Below the pieces are notes generated by a model. That model worked only from the letters and a program-made list of their open reading frames with translations. It made no database searches and was not told where the DNA came from. Of a DNA stretch of 64,000 nt, positions 35,693 through 46,894 are shown piece after piece; the stretch's first letter is position 1; every line of letters starts with the position of its first letter. Source of the stretch: Euphorbia lathyris (taxonomy: Eukaryota; Streptophyta; Magnoliopsida; Malpighiales; Euphorbiaceae); the NCBI RefSeq assembly GCF_963576675.1, contig NC_088914.1, positions 80,722,441 through 80,786,440 on the forward strand, given 5' to 3'. A program made the position numbers and the translations under genes.

Positions 35693-36560
35693 CTCTGTAA
35701 ACACATTATATTAGGGAAAATCAGAACAACATTTAATTTCCCAGAAGTGAAAACAGAGCTAAAAACAATTACCATTAAATGGGTTCACAGGAAGCACCAA
35801 TTAGACTCCAAAAACTTCACTTGTCAAACCCACAAACGTCATCATTTGCACCTGAGCTAAAAAAAGTCTGAACACAGCAGAGACTAAAACGGTTTTTTAA
35901 AGACGACACCGTAGAGGGCTTTTGACTAGTGAAGCTTCACTTTGAAGGGATTAAGTTAAAGCTCTAAGCTTTTGCAATGGTGAGACTTCTATACATCAAA
36001 AGAAGGGGATAGAAAGAAAGGGGGAAAAAAGAGCAGCTCGTGGGCTTTAATGGAAGAAGAAAGTTGTATGAAATTGATATCAGAAGTAGACTCCTAACAA
36101 ATGTCAAAAAGTAGAGATTTTTCTCTAAATCAGAGGAGTTTTATAAGTTATGTTATTATTGGATTATAATATGATATAAGTGTATGCATGATCTATGATC
36201 TATTATGTATGAATCCAATTTCTACATTCTCTTCTCTTGTTTTGTTGTTGTGTTAAGGAGAGAAAGAAAGTGGGAGTTGGTCACCGACCCTCCCACCTTG
36301 TCTTATAGTACCATGCCTACATTTGGCTTTGCTAGGCCGTGCTCAAGTAATACACCCTATTAATCAAATTAATGTCACAATGTAGAATAAGCTAGATTAA
36401 TATAAATTTAAAATGGCGAAAAAATGATAACTAATATCTTAATGGAAACTTAGTAAATATTGGGGTAGTAGAACCGGAATTAAGCTGATGGCAGAAATGT
36501 AAATAATTAGTGGAATAATTGTAGTCATGAGGCATTTGGAAAGGAAGAGACCTTGTTGAA
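35693..36560. promoter_or_regulatory. Probable 5' UTR and promoter of the MIP1/DUF547 gene
   Basis: A CT/AG-rich leader-like tract at 35860-36060 lies upstream of the start, consistent with a first non-coding exon whose intron would end at 35694. A TATA box could not be assigned with confidence. Other frames here are not conserved. Confidence 0.4.
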
Positions 36561-37539
36561 TTTATATATCTCACGACGTGTTAAAATCCCCCACACTCCA
36601 TGTGGATTAATCTCATTTTGGAGCCGGGATGTTGTGTGGGCTCCTCACACGGTGTGTTGGGAGCTCCGCATGTCATGTGAACTATGTTTTCCATAAGATT
36701 TGTCATCTCTTTCGCTCGACATGTCACCTATTTGACCCGATTTCTCTTAACTAACCATTCTCATACATTCAGTCAACTTGATGCCCTCACCATAATGTGG
36801 GATGTTTAACACGCCTCTTCACGCCCAATTCATTTGATGCGTGATGCTAATATCTGCAGGGGGCCAACATTGAATATCATGGCATGTAAACAAAAGTTTA
36901 ACTCACCCTAAAAGGTACCTTAAAGGGTTAGGATTTCTCACGCATATAAGGATGCATTAACTCTCTAATTAAGCAATGTGGGATATTTAACATATGAGAA
37001 CAATAAAATTTTACACGTTTGACATATGTATAAGACCCCACAAATCTAAAATGTTATGGCCCATACATATGTTAATATGTGTATTGGAACTGCTCCATTT
37101 GACATGGCACTCCCAGAGCCCTATATAAAGTCTCCAATATAAGAGATGTCCAAGGACAAATGTAAGAGCGATTCGTCAAAGTTTTTATTATAGGGTATTT
37201 GGTTTAGCGTTTTGTAGCAACATTTAGCATAAACAATTAGAAGTGATAAGGATACTTATATAATTAGACACTCAGTTAGGATAAGCTTTGAATTAGTCTT
37301 ATATAATTTGAAATATCATATCTTCTATTGTAACAAACAATCATACACACTTATTTAAAGATAACTCAATATACTGAAAAGATAATTAAGAATTCAAATC
37401 TTGTATGGTTTCAGACACAACAAGTAGTTTAATCAACGCTAGTGATGATGATGGCGAGGAGCGAGTTGTGTATTTGCTGATATGGGTGCTAATGTTTAGT
37501 GAATAAGAGCATGACTCATGACATCAATTATTTAGAACT
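36561..37539. other. Decayed LTR-like sequence
   Basis: Positions 36573-36680 repeat the CACACnnnGTGTGG palindrome type seen at 354-409 and 39040-39185. The rest has no recognisable gene. It is probably the 5' portion of the Gypsy remnant that follows. Confidence 0.4.
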
Positions 37540-38800
37540 CGATACTTAGTTATTGGGAAGAAATGTGAGATGATAATCAACGGAGGAAGCCAAGTGAATA
37601 TCATTAGTCGAGTCGCCTTCAACAAGTTTGGTTTGGTTCCCGAGCCGCATCCTAATACTTATCACATTGGTTGGGTCAATGAGGTGGAGAAGCTTCAAGT
37701 TACTCATCAGTGTAAGGTTCCTTTCGCTATTGGGTTTATCGAGATGAAGCTATGTGTGATGTTATAGAGATGGATTCTTGTCATAAGCTCTTAGGAAGGC
37801 CATGACAATTTGATTATGATACCTCCCATGCAGGAAGAATAAACACCTACACCATACGCAAAGATGGAACCAAATACATCCTTACACCTTTGAAGAGTTC
37901 TTCTATTAAAAAAAAAAAAAAAAGCCGCAGTGAGTGTTTGCCCAACTCGGGAGTTAACTTTGAATGAATGCATAGGCAAAACAATGAAGATTAATTCAAG
38001 GATAGTTGAGCCAATGTCCCACTATGCCAAGGATGCTACTTCACAAGATGAACTTCAAGAACTTCCATCTTGGGAAAAATTACCGCATCACATTAATTTA
38101 GGTCTCGTAGATCATTTGCCTAGCCTCTCTCATGATAGAGTAAGCTCCAAAGACAAAAATTAAGTTGAGAAGGGAAAGAGAAAGTTTGAGAGTGATGAAG
38201 TAGAACCGATGTCCGAAGGTGACAAGTACTTATCCTTCAATGAGCAGCGAAGGCTTCCATCTTTGGGGAGGATACCATGTGACATGGCATGGGATCCCAG
38301 AGATAGTATACCTAGTCTTCCACATGGAAAATTGAGCTCTAAGAAGGAGCATGAAGGGTACCTTATGATGCCTCTTAAAAGAATCGAGACTCATAGCACA
38401 TGTATGATGCAAATGAATCAAGTCACCTGTTTGGTAAAATCTGAACTTATTCTTTTGTGCTTTATTGAAATGTATATGTTGGGATCTATATTATGCTTAT
38501 TGAGGAAGAATCTACCCTATGGGGGGTCTATGAGATGTAACCTTGTGGTAAAGAGTGTGAGATTCATGGAGTATTTGGTGAATAGGAATGACATCCCTGG
38601 TGATGTAGAGACAGTGAGAGATATTCAAGAGTTGCAGGATAGTGTCTAAGTTAGTGAAGAGGTGAAGCTTGAAATCCCGAGATTGTTAACTCAAGACAAG
38701 GGAGAAGTTCTTTTAAAAAAAGACAAGGGAGAAGCTAATACAAGTGCTCACGATCACTATGAAGTGAGTTGACAAGTGCCATCATGATATTCCATTTGAT
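37540..38800 (+). pseudogene. Ty3-gypsy protease-region remnant
   Basis: The frame from 37564 contains MIINGGSQVNIISRVAFNKF and FGLVPEPHPNTYHIGWV, then VTHQCKVPFAIGF, the pattern of a plant Gypsy aspartic protease (usually IIDGGS...). The active-site Asp is Asn. A frameshift falls near 37760, after which a LLGRP-like segment and HAGRINTYT continue in another frame to ~37910. Open frames at 37930-38163 and 38209-38649 are probably its linker sequence, but I do not recognise them. No RT or integrase follows. Confidence 0.7.
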
Positions 38801-39825
38801 GAATTCATGAATTCATTTTGGACAACACCTTTATTCGATTTGAAAAAATTGAGCCCGTTCAATGTCAACGAGTTTCTTCCATACTCAACAAGTAACTTAA
38901 GGTCAAGTTCTTTTCAAGAGGGAGTGTGTGATGCGGGCATCCAGTCGACCATATATAAGGAGATGGCTGGTGAGAGAAGTCGATCCAAGGAGCAACACGT
39001 CTAGGGAAATGTATGACAAACTGTGTGAAGAACAGGGCTCACACGATGTGTCAAATAGACACACGACGTGAAATAATGAGAAGTGTCAGCAAAACACCCA
39101 AACGACGTGTGGATTTCTCATACAACGTGTGGCTAGAAGAAAACAAACTCCTAAAGTTTCTAATTTAATCCACACGAAGTATGGACTTACTTAATTAGCA
39201 AGTTTTTTCTTTCTCAAGCTTTTTCCTAATTACAAGTTTGTCACTTCTTATTTACAACTCCTACCTCTAGCTTATTTACAAGCTTGCCACTCCTTACACT
39301 TATCCGATTTTACTCCTTAATGATATAAATTCATTTATTTCTTTGTAAGATATAACTTTTTATCAATCAAACTTATATTTCTCTTTGAGAGCTTTTGTTA
39401 GAGTTTATCCCTTCAAAAATAAGGATTTTACAATTCATATGGACGACTCCTTCAAATTTAGCTTGAAAATATTTTTGTTGATTTAAGGTCAAAATTAACT
39501 CTATCGTCATTAATCTGTGTCACTTAGTTTAAACATATATTATTTTTAAAAGTTGTGCGCAATGCACTTACATTAAACAAAGAAAAATTACACTAAAGAT
39601 AAAGAAAAACCCCTAATCCGCCCCACCCTAATGTGATTGGAACTCATGACCTCTACAATCATATGTAAACCCCGAACCAACAGGCTAAGAGTTTCATCAC
39701 CACTTAGTTTAAACATATTACATTTTAGAACAATGTTTATTATGCCAATGATTCTTGGAATTTCGGTTTTAGATTCGTGAGTATAGATGTTAATAATAGG
39801 TATAGTATAGCGATGGGGCATGGAA
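38801..39825. other. LTR-like sequence, no gene
   Basis: Contains CACACGACGTG and ACGACGTGTGG motifs (39056-39135), then a T-rich leader-like region resembling 480-900. This suggests the 3' LTR of the Gypsy remnant upstream. Nothing is recognised from 39500 to 39825. Confidence 0.4.
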
Positions 39826-41340
39826 AATCATGAAGTTGTTCCCTTTGTGGCCAGAATTTATAAAGTCACTCTTTGGGGGCCCTAAGGAGAGAGTCACCAA
39901 TTGTTCTTTCCTCTGGAAAGGCCTCAGCGCCGTTTTTGATGAGTTCTGCCTGGGAGTGGGTCTGGAGGTGGGTAATGGTAAATCCATTAGCTTTTGGTTT
40001 GACACCTGGATTGGGGACAAACCTTTGATAGAGGTGTGCTCTCAACCTCCGTCTAGAGACATCCATAACTGGAGGATTGCAGATGTGGTGGACTCGGAAG
40101 GGGACTGGATCTGGACTAAGATTGATAAGTTCTTTAGCCTTGAGACCCTCCTGAGAATTCAGGGAGTGAAGGTTAGTAATCAAGAGGAAGACTTGGATAG
40201 GCACTGCTGGGCGCTGACTAATAAGGGAGTTTATTCTTGCAAATCTGCATTCGAAGCTCTTACCTTTAACAAGGTCGTTCCTCCCTCGATCACTTGGAAG
40301 TCTTTATGGGCGCTCAAAGTCCCTTACCGTGTTAGGAGTTTCCTGTGGCTGGGTGTTAAGGACAGGTTGCTTACTAATGCGGATAGATACAGACGGCATC
40401 TGGCGGTTTCTGGAGATTGTAGTAGATGTTCTGGCCATGTTGAATCTCTTTGTCATGCCCTGAGGGACTGCCCTAAGAGTAAGGAGATTTGGAAACAAAT
40501 TCTTCCTCACCATTTTCTCTCTTCTTTCATGACTCATTCGGCGAATGATTGGTTCGCTGATGGTGTTAGTGGGAAGTTACTTTCTTATATGGAGCATGGT
40601 GTTTGCTATAGTCAGTCACCAAGTCTGGAAGTGGAGGAACGAGGAGGTTTTTGGGAATAAATCTGTGTTCTTGCCTATCTGCGCTGAGTTCTTCTCGAAT
40701 AAACTCTCCTCCATTATTGAGAGTTTTAAAGGGGATTCTCCGGGCAGACCTTCCCAGAGTGGGACTACCCATCTTGTGGGATGGAGCAGGCCTAGAGAGA
40801 GGGTTGCTAAGTTGAATACTGACGGCTCCTACCTCATCAATGGTAAGGTTGCTGCTGGAGGTGTGCTTAGAGACGCGGGGGAGCCTGGCTTTCGGGGTTT
40901 ACCCAGAATTTGGGGTTGGGTTCTTCCTTCTCTGCAGAGCTCTGGGGCATTCTCTCTGGTATCAAGCTTGCGATTAGGCTGGGCATTAAGAGGCTCTCTG
41001 TGGAGTCTGATAATTTGGAAGCCATCAATCTTATTTCTGATGATCATGATGTTGGTACCTGTAGCCGCAACCTTATCAGAGCTATCAATAGGCTTCGCCC
41101 CTCCTTTGAGTCCCTTGACTTCACTCATATTTTCAGAGAGCAGAACCGTGTTGCGGATCGGTTGGCCGCTGCTGGTCATGAGGGGTTGTTAGGTGTTTCG
41201 ACCCTTTCGGATCCCCCTCATTTTCTCTCGTCTCTTCTGTTAGAAGATAGGATCGGGGTTAGCTTCCCTAGGCTAATCTCAGGCTAGTCTGTTGTTTGTT
41301 TGCTTTTGTTTTTTCCTTTCCTTTCCTACCAAAAAAAAAA
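39826..41340 (+). mobile_element. 5'-truncated LINE (zf-RVT and RNase H)
   Basis: A non-LTR retrotransposon 3' part ends in a poly(A) run at about 41331. The frame at 39830-40660 carries VGNGKSISFWFDTWIGD and the zf-RVT domain (WKSLWALKVPYRVRSFLW, RCSGHVESLCHALRDCP). The next frame (40620-40900) holds the linker and the start of RNase H (VAKLNTDGSYLINGKVAAGG). The frame at 40910-41287 finishes RNase H (SAELWGILSGIKLAI, SVESDNLEAI, HIFREQNRVADRLAAAG). Two frameshifts separate the parts, and the RT palm is missing. The 3' tail has the same form (CAGGCTAG...CTACC plus A run) as the fragment at 55159-55218. Confidence 0.88.
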
Positions 41341-42223
41341 TGCATAATTTCATACCAACTATAGTTTTTTTTTTTTTGATAAATATAAAGGTCAGTCAAG
41401 TGAGTCCATACAAATATAACATAAAAGAGAATAAAATGAAAATATTATTGCTAAAATGAAAGAAAAGCAAAAAGACCTAAAAAGGGATGAAAGGAGACAT
41501 TGGATGCTTCAAAAATGAAAGCAAATGAAGTTTTTCTCTTTGTTTAATTAGTGGTAACCTTACTTATATTGTCCTTGAGTATCAAAGAGACTAATATTTG
41601 TCAAAGAATCCATTATTATATTGGAGCCTTGACCTTTTGCCCTTTTCCATTATCGATACAAAAAAAGATTAAACTAAGCTGGCCAACCTTCTCTTCTTTT
41701 GTCGTCATATCACCTGCTAACTATAATTTGGAAAATATTATTAATTATTTGCTTCAAGCCAATGGGATAAATATATATTTTCTTTGGAAAACTTTTTATT
41801 TAGTAATTGTTTAATTGGAAACTTTTTTCTTGAAATTGCAATAAGATCCAAAAGTTTTTAGAAAGAGTTCACCAAGAATCATATCTAGACTCAAGCTACT
41901 CTAACCCTATTTATATATATACATATTGAAATATGGTCTTACATTAAGAAAAATAAAATAAAATTGAAAACAGGATCTGTTTTCAGTATCACTCCTAACC
42001 AAAAAAAGAAAAAAAAAACATTTTAGCATTTCTAATCTTTTCAGCATTCAAATATTGAAGATTAAGATTCAAGATTCACAAATTAACTGTCCCACTAACC
42101 AAAACTCAATGTATTCATTACATTTCATTGTAAGCTTAAGATTGAGGTATTAAACTGAAATTGGTGGGTCAAATGTCTAAAAATTGAAAACTTAGGGTCC
42201 TTAAAGTTTTTTTCTCCTATAAG
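41341..42223. other. Intergenic, nothing recognised
   Basis: AT-rich with several poly(A) and poly(T) runs. No conserved frame or repeat terminus. Confidence 0.5.
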
Positions 42224-42310
42224 CAGGGGCGGAACCAGCCCAGTCCAAGGCCGGGGCCGGGGGGCCGAAGCCCCTCTGGCCACCAGCTCCGTCCTTGAGT
42301 ATCGTTAATT
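42224..42310. mobile_element. GC-rich end of a GGGGCGGA-type DNA element
   Basis: GCAGGGGCGGAACCAGCCC followed by a GGCCGGGGGG run resembles the terminus of a widespread plant TIR family that starts AGGGGCGGAGCCAG. I do not find a partner end in the next kilobase, so it is probably a truncated copy. Confidence 0.4.
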
Positions 42311-42539
42311 TTTCCCGTGTAGCCTTCCAAATATTGGTTTATATTTAACCGATTTAGTATTATTTCAATGGTTCAAAGTATTTGGGTTGGTTTAAGAGCC
42401 TTATTCTAAGGTGAAGGGTTATGGATTCAATCCCTACAAATCCTTTTGTTTAAATAAAACTTTATTTATTTGAAATTTATCTTTTCAAAAGGGCTCTTTA
42501 TTAACATTACACTTTTAAACTTATTTTTATTATATTTTT

Positions 42540-42925
42540 TTTTTAGAATTTATTATATCATTTTTCATAAAAAAAAAATCAAATTCTTATCTTTTAAACT
42601 AAAGTAACTTAATTTTTGAATTAAATTTTATGAAAATTATAAATAATTTATAGTTAAAAATAAAAAAAGTGTTATGATTTTTAGCCAACATACCAAAATC
42701 ATAGAGTTTTAGCGTGCTGAAGGCTATTTTTTTTTTTTGCTATTATATCTCTTTTTCATTAAAAAAAATAAAATTCTTACTTTTGAGACTCAATTAACTT
42801 AATTTCTGAATTAAATTTTATAAAAATTATAAATAATTTATAGCCAAAAATATAAAAAAAAAGTGTAAAATGTTATAATTGTTAACCAATATACTAAAAT
42901 CATAAAGTTTTAATGGGTTGGATGC
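42540..42925. repeat. Two-unit tandem duplication, period about 190 bp
   Basis: GAATTAAATTTTAT...AATAATTTATAG occurs at 42618 and again at 42808. It is followed in both copies by CCAAnATACnAAAATCATA and AGTTTTA. The units are diverged, so the event is old. Confidence 0.75.
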
Positions 42926-44188
42926 TAAAATTTTTTGTCCAATCCTAACGGGTTGAATTTCGAAAAATTACTTCCAGCAATAAAGCTAAAATTAGCCCTC
43001 AGATATAGATTTCTGGAGTTCTGATATAGAGTTCTGATTAACCATGGAAAGCAAATCAATGGTAGATTAAGGGCAAAAATTACCATGGATTTAACTAATA
43101 TATCTCCTATATAATATGACTGCAAGCATATGACTATAATATTACCCTTCAGATTGGTTATTTTGGACAGATATGATATTTTTATATTTTAAGAGATTGA
43201 AAATTTTCCTTTTCCGATAAATAAAGAAATGAAACTTCTATTTTATCTTATTATCAATTTGATACTAACATTTCTTGGCTTATATAAACCCTAAACCAAG
43301 AGTAAATTTGAAGTGGGTACAAAGTTTTATAAGAATCTGACAGACATGCTTCATAGATTTAACAAATTAATAAGTTGCATTAATTATATTCTTTTTTTGG
43401 ACATATATATACTTACAAAAATAAATAAAATACATATATTCCTGCCCTATTACAATGATCTATACTACCACATACACAGTTCCACATATATATGGTGTTG
43501 AAATTTTCTCTTGAAAATATAGTCTGATTTAATTTATGAACACAAGATTAAGTTAGATACCCATGTGTTTCTTTATGAATTTTTAGATCAAGAAACTATG
43601 TTCTTTGTGTTGATATTTGAAAAAAAAAAAAAAATTAGCAACTGTATTTGTTGTTAAATGATACCAAGATTCCCCGTCAAAATTACATTTTAGTACGGTG
43701 GATGCAAAAACTGTATTTAGGAAAAGTTACAATTTATATCTTTTTGGAGAAAGTAGTTTTCACAAATTATCGGAAAATCTCATATTATTTTTTTGGAATA
43801 AAAATATTATAACACTATATATTCTTTTATTTTGTATTTCTTCACTTTCAGAAATTTTGTAATGTATCTACGGAACATTGGTTAGCTTTTTTCACAGCAC
43901 TTTTTCCTATAACATATTCTGTGTTGGTCGCAATAATATCAAACTGGATTTTATTTATAAACTGTTAAATTAGTAAAAAAAATATCAAATGTCTACCATA
44001 TGATTTATGGTTTCGATTTGGGGGGTGTGTTTGGGAGAATGATTATGTTGTGTGCGTATGTAAATGTGTTTTTATAAAACACAAAAATACGACTGTGATT
44101 TAAAACAATGTATTTTATAAACAGAACTTACCGCATACCTCTCCTTATAAATATTTAAAATACAAGTTTGTAACACCAATTAATTCTT
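42926..44188. other. Intergenic, AT-rich
   Basis: No gene, RNA or clear repeat recognised. Confidence 0.5.
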
Positions 44189-44561
44189 GGGTTATTGGTT
44201 TCACATATTTTGTAGATTGGTACTTGTGGTTGGTAAAATTAGTTGATAACGACCTCAAAAATAAAAAATTTCTAGAATCAAATAATATTTTAAGCAACTT
44301 TAATTCTTCAAACTTTTAGGTTTGAGGTCATTTAGATGTTTTTTTATGAGAGAGAAAGTTAATATTTAAAAAGAAAAAACTCAAACAATGATGATTTTGA
44401 AAAATAAAAAATGTGGCTCCATAGTAAATATGATACTAAACAATTTTAATTCTTGAAAATTTTCATTTTGAGGTCGTTATCGGTCAAATTTGGAAAAATG
44501 AAAATTTTACCAACCACAAATACGAATCTGAAAAAAAAAAGTGAAATCTTTGAAATTAACC
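44189..44561. mobile_element. Mutator-like MITE, copy A
   Basis: The ends GGGTTATTGGTTTCAC and (reverse complement) GGTTAATTTC are flanked by ATTAATTCTT and ATTAATTATT, a diverged 9-10-bp duplication. The interior is shared with 52195-52687, including TTGAGGTCATTTAGATGTTTTT and AAAATTTTCATTTTGAGGTCGTTAT. Confidence 0.6.
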
Positions 44562-44961
44562 ATTAATTATTTTTTAAGAGTATATTATATTACTGAGGGC
44601 AATTTGGTGCAGCAGATCTCAAATCTCAAGAAATTATATATGCATAAATCTTAAACTGAGATATTGCAGAAAAGAAAAGAGTATTAAATTAGGTAGGATG
44701 AAGTTGAAATTAGGAAGCTTGCAATATTCCAAAACATAACATAGATATTCCAAAGTTATCACTTGCTTGTCTTTTTGTGTTAAAATCACTAGTATTTTGT
44801 TTTATATATGCTGGAATTAAAATTAAACATATTAATCTTCTTTTTTTTTTTTTTAAAACAAAACATATTAATCTTCTTGTTTAATTAATAATCTCAATGA
44901 CACTGTTCCTTTACATGATTCAAATTTATAGATTCCAACATTGAATCTTGATACAAGATAA

Positions 44962-45014
44962 CAAAAAAAAAAAAAAAAGGCGGCCCGGTCGCACTACGCG
45001 TCCCCTCTGAGCAT
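44962..45014 (-). mobile_element. Truncated SINE 3' end with poly(T) tail
   Basis: About 53 bp read on the minus strand as a GC-rich segment (GTGCGACCGGGCCGCC) ending in a T run, the 3' structure of Au/TS-type plant SINEs. The insert is flanked by a perfect 17-bp duplication, ATCTTGATACAAGATAA (44945-44961 and 45015-45031), as expected for target-primed retrotransposition. The body and RNA polymerase III promoter are absent. Confidence 0.65.
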
Positions 45015-45502
45015 ATCTTGATACAAGATAATTAAGTTTATTTCATTATTTAATTTATGAAATTAGCAACTTAATTATGAAATAATGGTTCAACTAAATC
45101 AATGAGTTTTTGCTTGATTATATATACACTGAGACATTAATTGTCTAAAAAATCAGTATGAGTATGCGAGCTGGAATCCTGAGACCTATATCGAGATTAA
45201 CATTATTATGTTTTCAAGATTTAATTTGGGAACTTCAAATTTCAATTTGCATTTGAAATTTAAACACAAAAACATAGTCATTTCATCAGTTTCACTTTAA
45301 GGTCCACAGCAACATTATTTTAGCAGCTTTTGAACCAAAAATTTTAAGGCTAAGAAAGAACAGAAAAAAAAGGGAGCAGTCACTAGTAGTTGTAAATGAG
45401 TATAGTCCAAGAAAATAAAGAGAATGTTGTTAAAATCCAAGTAAGAAATATAACAGTAATAAGAACAAATGTTATGCATCCATATATGGCAAAAAGCATT
45501 AT

Positions 45503-45740
45503 TGTAACGATCCGGTCCGTAGTAGGTGGCGTTGGATTGAAAGCCTGAGCAAGGAGCGGCGCTAAGGGATGACGATGAGGCAAGAATAAAGTGAATCCCA
45601 CATCAAAAATGGGGAAAGAGTGACTGAGGTTTATTTGTAAGGGTGTGAATCCAATACATATAGACCTGTTTTAAAGCCGTGAGGCCCAAATCCAAGCCAA
45701 AACGGATAATATTTACATAGCATTGGACCAAGATGTTACA
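45503..45740 (+). mobile_element. TRIM-like solo LTR
   Basis: 238 bp starting TGTAACGATCCGG and ending AAGATGTTACA, flanked by a perfect ATTAT duplication (45498-45502 and 45741-45745). The internal phrases CCCACATCAAAAATGGG, GAGTGACTG and GTTTTAAAGCCGTGAGG are familiar from short plant LTR (TRIM-type) families. No internal domain remains, so it is a solo LTR formed by recombination. Confidence 0.75.
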
Positions 45741-45792
45741 ATTATAAGGTCGTGATCATTTAATTTTAAGCATAATGTTGCCTAATTAGTTA

Positions 45793-46083
45793 GGCCTTGT
45801 TTGATAAACCACTTAATTACTTAAATTAAAATATTAAGCACTTATTTAATTTAAGTGCGTTTGATAACGGTTGTTCTTCCACTACTTAAATTAGCTAATT
45901 AAGTTAAAAACCACTTATTTTGATAAATCAAAATATTTAACTTATCATTTTAAGTTAAACATTATCGACTAATATTTTTTTAAAAATTAAATTATTCAAT
46001 ATTTTCAGCACTTATAATATTCATCAATTAAAATTCAGTACTTATTTTTTCAACACTTAATTTTCAGTTTTATCAAACAGCAC
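45793..46083. mobile_element. Tourist/Harbinger-like MITE
   Basis: GGCCTTGTTTGATAA at the left and TTATCAAACAGCACC at the right form a 15-bp inverted repeat. TTA adjoins both ends, the PIF/Harbinger target. The interior is AT-rich without coding capacity. A diverged relative lies at about 46893-47100. Confidence 0.6.
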
Positions 46084-46139
46084 CTTAGTTGTGAGCATAT
46101 AATTTAGTTAATTCGAAATAAGATTTCTACAATATACAC

Positions 46140-46894
46140 AGTACATAAACCTCCTTCTGGCTTCGCCTAGGCCGCCTTCTGGCTTCGCCTAGGCCGCCTC
46201 CTGCTCCCAACATTATTCCGGTCCATTGGCTTAAACCTCCTTCGGGCTGGGTTAAAGTCAATGTGGACGGCTCTGCTTTTGGCACTCCTAGCGAGGCAGG
46301 AGCGGGTGGCATTTTTCGCAACTATCGTGGCTTTCTCAAAGGTTGTTTTGCTTTTTCTACCCCTCCTTCTTTTGCTTATATGGCTGAATTAAGAGCCGCT
46401 AATTTTGCAATAGAACTTGCTTGGGAGAAAAATTGGCATCAACTTTGGGTTGAGTCAGACTCAATGTACGTAGTTAATCTGCTTAGACACCGCTCTATGA
46501 ATGTCCCTTGGAGTATTCGACAAGGGTGGTTGCATTGTCTCAGCATTTGCTCTAGGATGAACATTATCTTTTCACACATCTTTAGGGAAGGAAATAGAGT
46601 TGCTGATGCACTGACAAAGTTTGGAGTCTCTTCCTTCGTGATCAATTGGTGGCCTTCAGCTCCTGCTTTTTGCCACAGTTTTATCAATGATGACATTTGT
46701 AATATTTCACAATTGCGTTTTTCTTGACTTTTCCTATCTTTTCTCCTCCCCCTTCTTTTGTTTGTTCTCCTTCCTCTTCTCTTGTTCAAACACTCATTTT
46801 TCTTTTATTTATATGTTGTGGGTTTGTCAGTTCTTGGGCCATGGGTGTTCACCCCACCCAAGTTCTGTCTCGTCCCAATTTCTATAAAAAAAAA
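46140..46894 (+). mobile_element. 5'-truncated LINE, RNase H fragment
   Basis: The frame from about 46210 (LKPPSGWVKVNVDGSAF) to 46727 encodes an RNase H domain: NVDGSAFGTP, AELRAANFAIELAW, WVESDSMYVVNLL and HIFREGNRVADALTKFG. It is followed by a 3' UTR and an A run at 46886-46894. The upstream part begins with two tandem 22-bp units (CCTTCTGGCTTCGCCTAGGC type, 46152-46195). No RT is present. It is a different family from 39826-41340. Confidence 0.85.

Noticed and set aside
40566..41179. Minus-strand frames opposite the LINE
   Set aside because: They are shadows of the zf-RVT and RNase H coding sequence.
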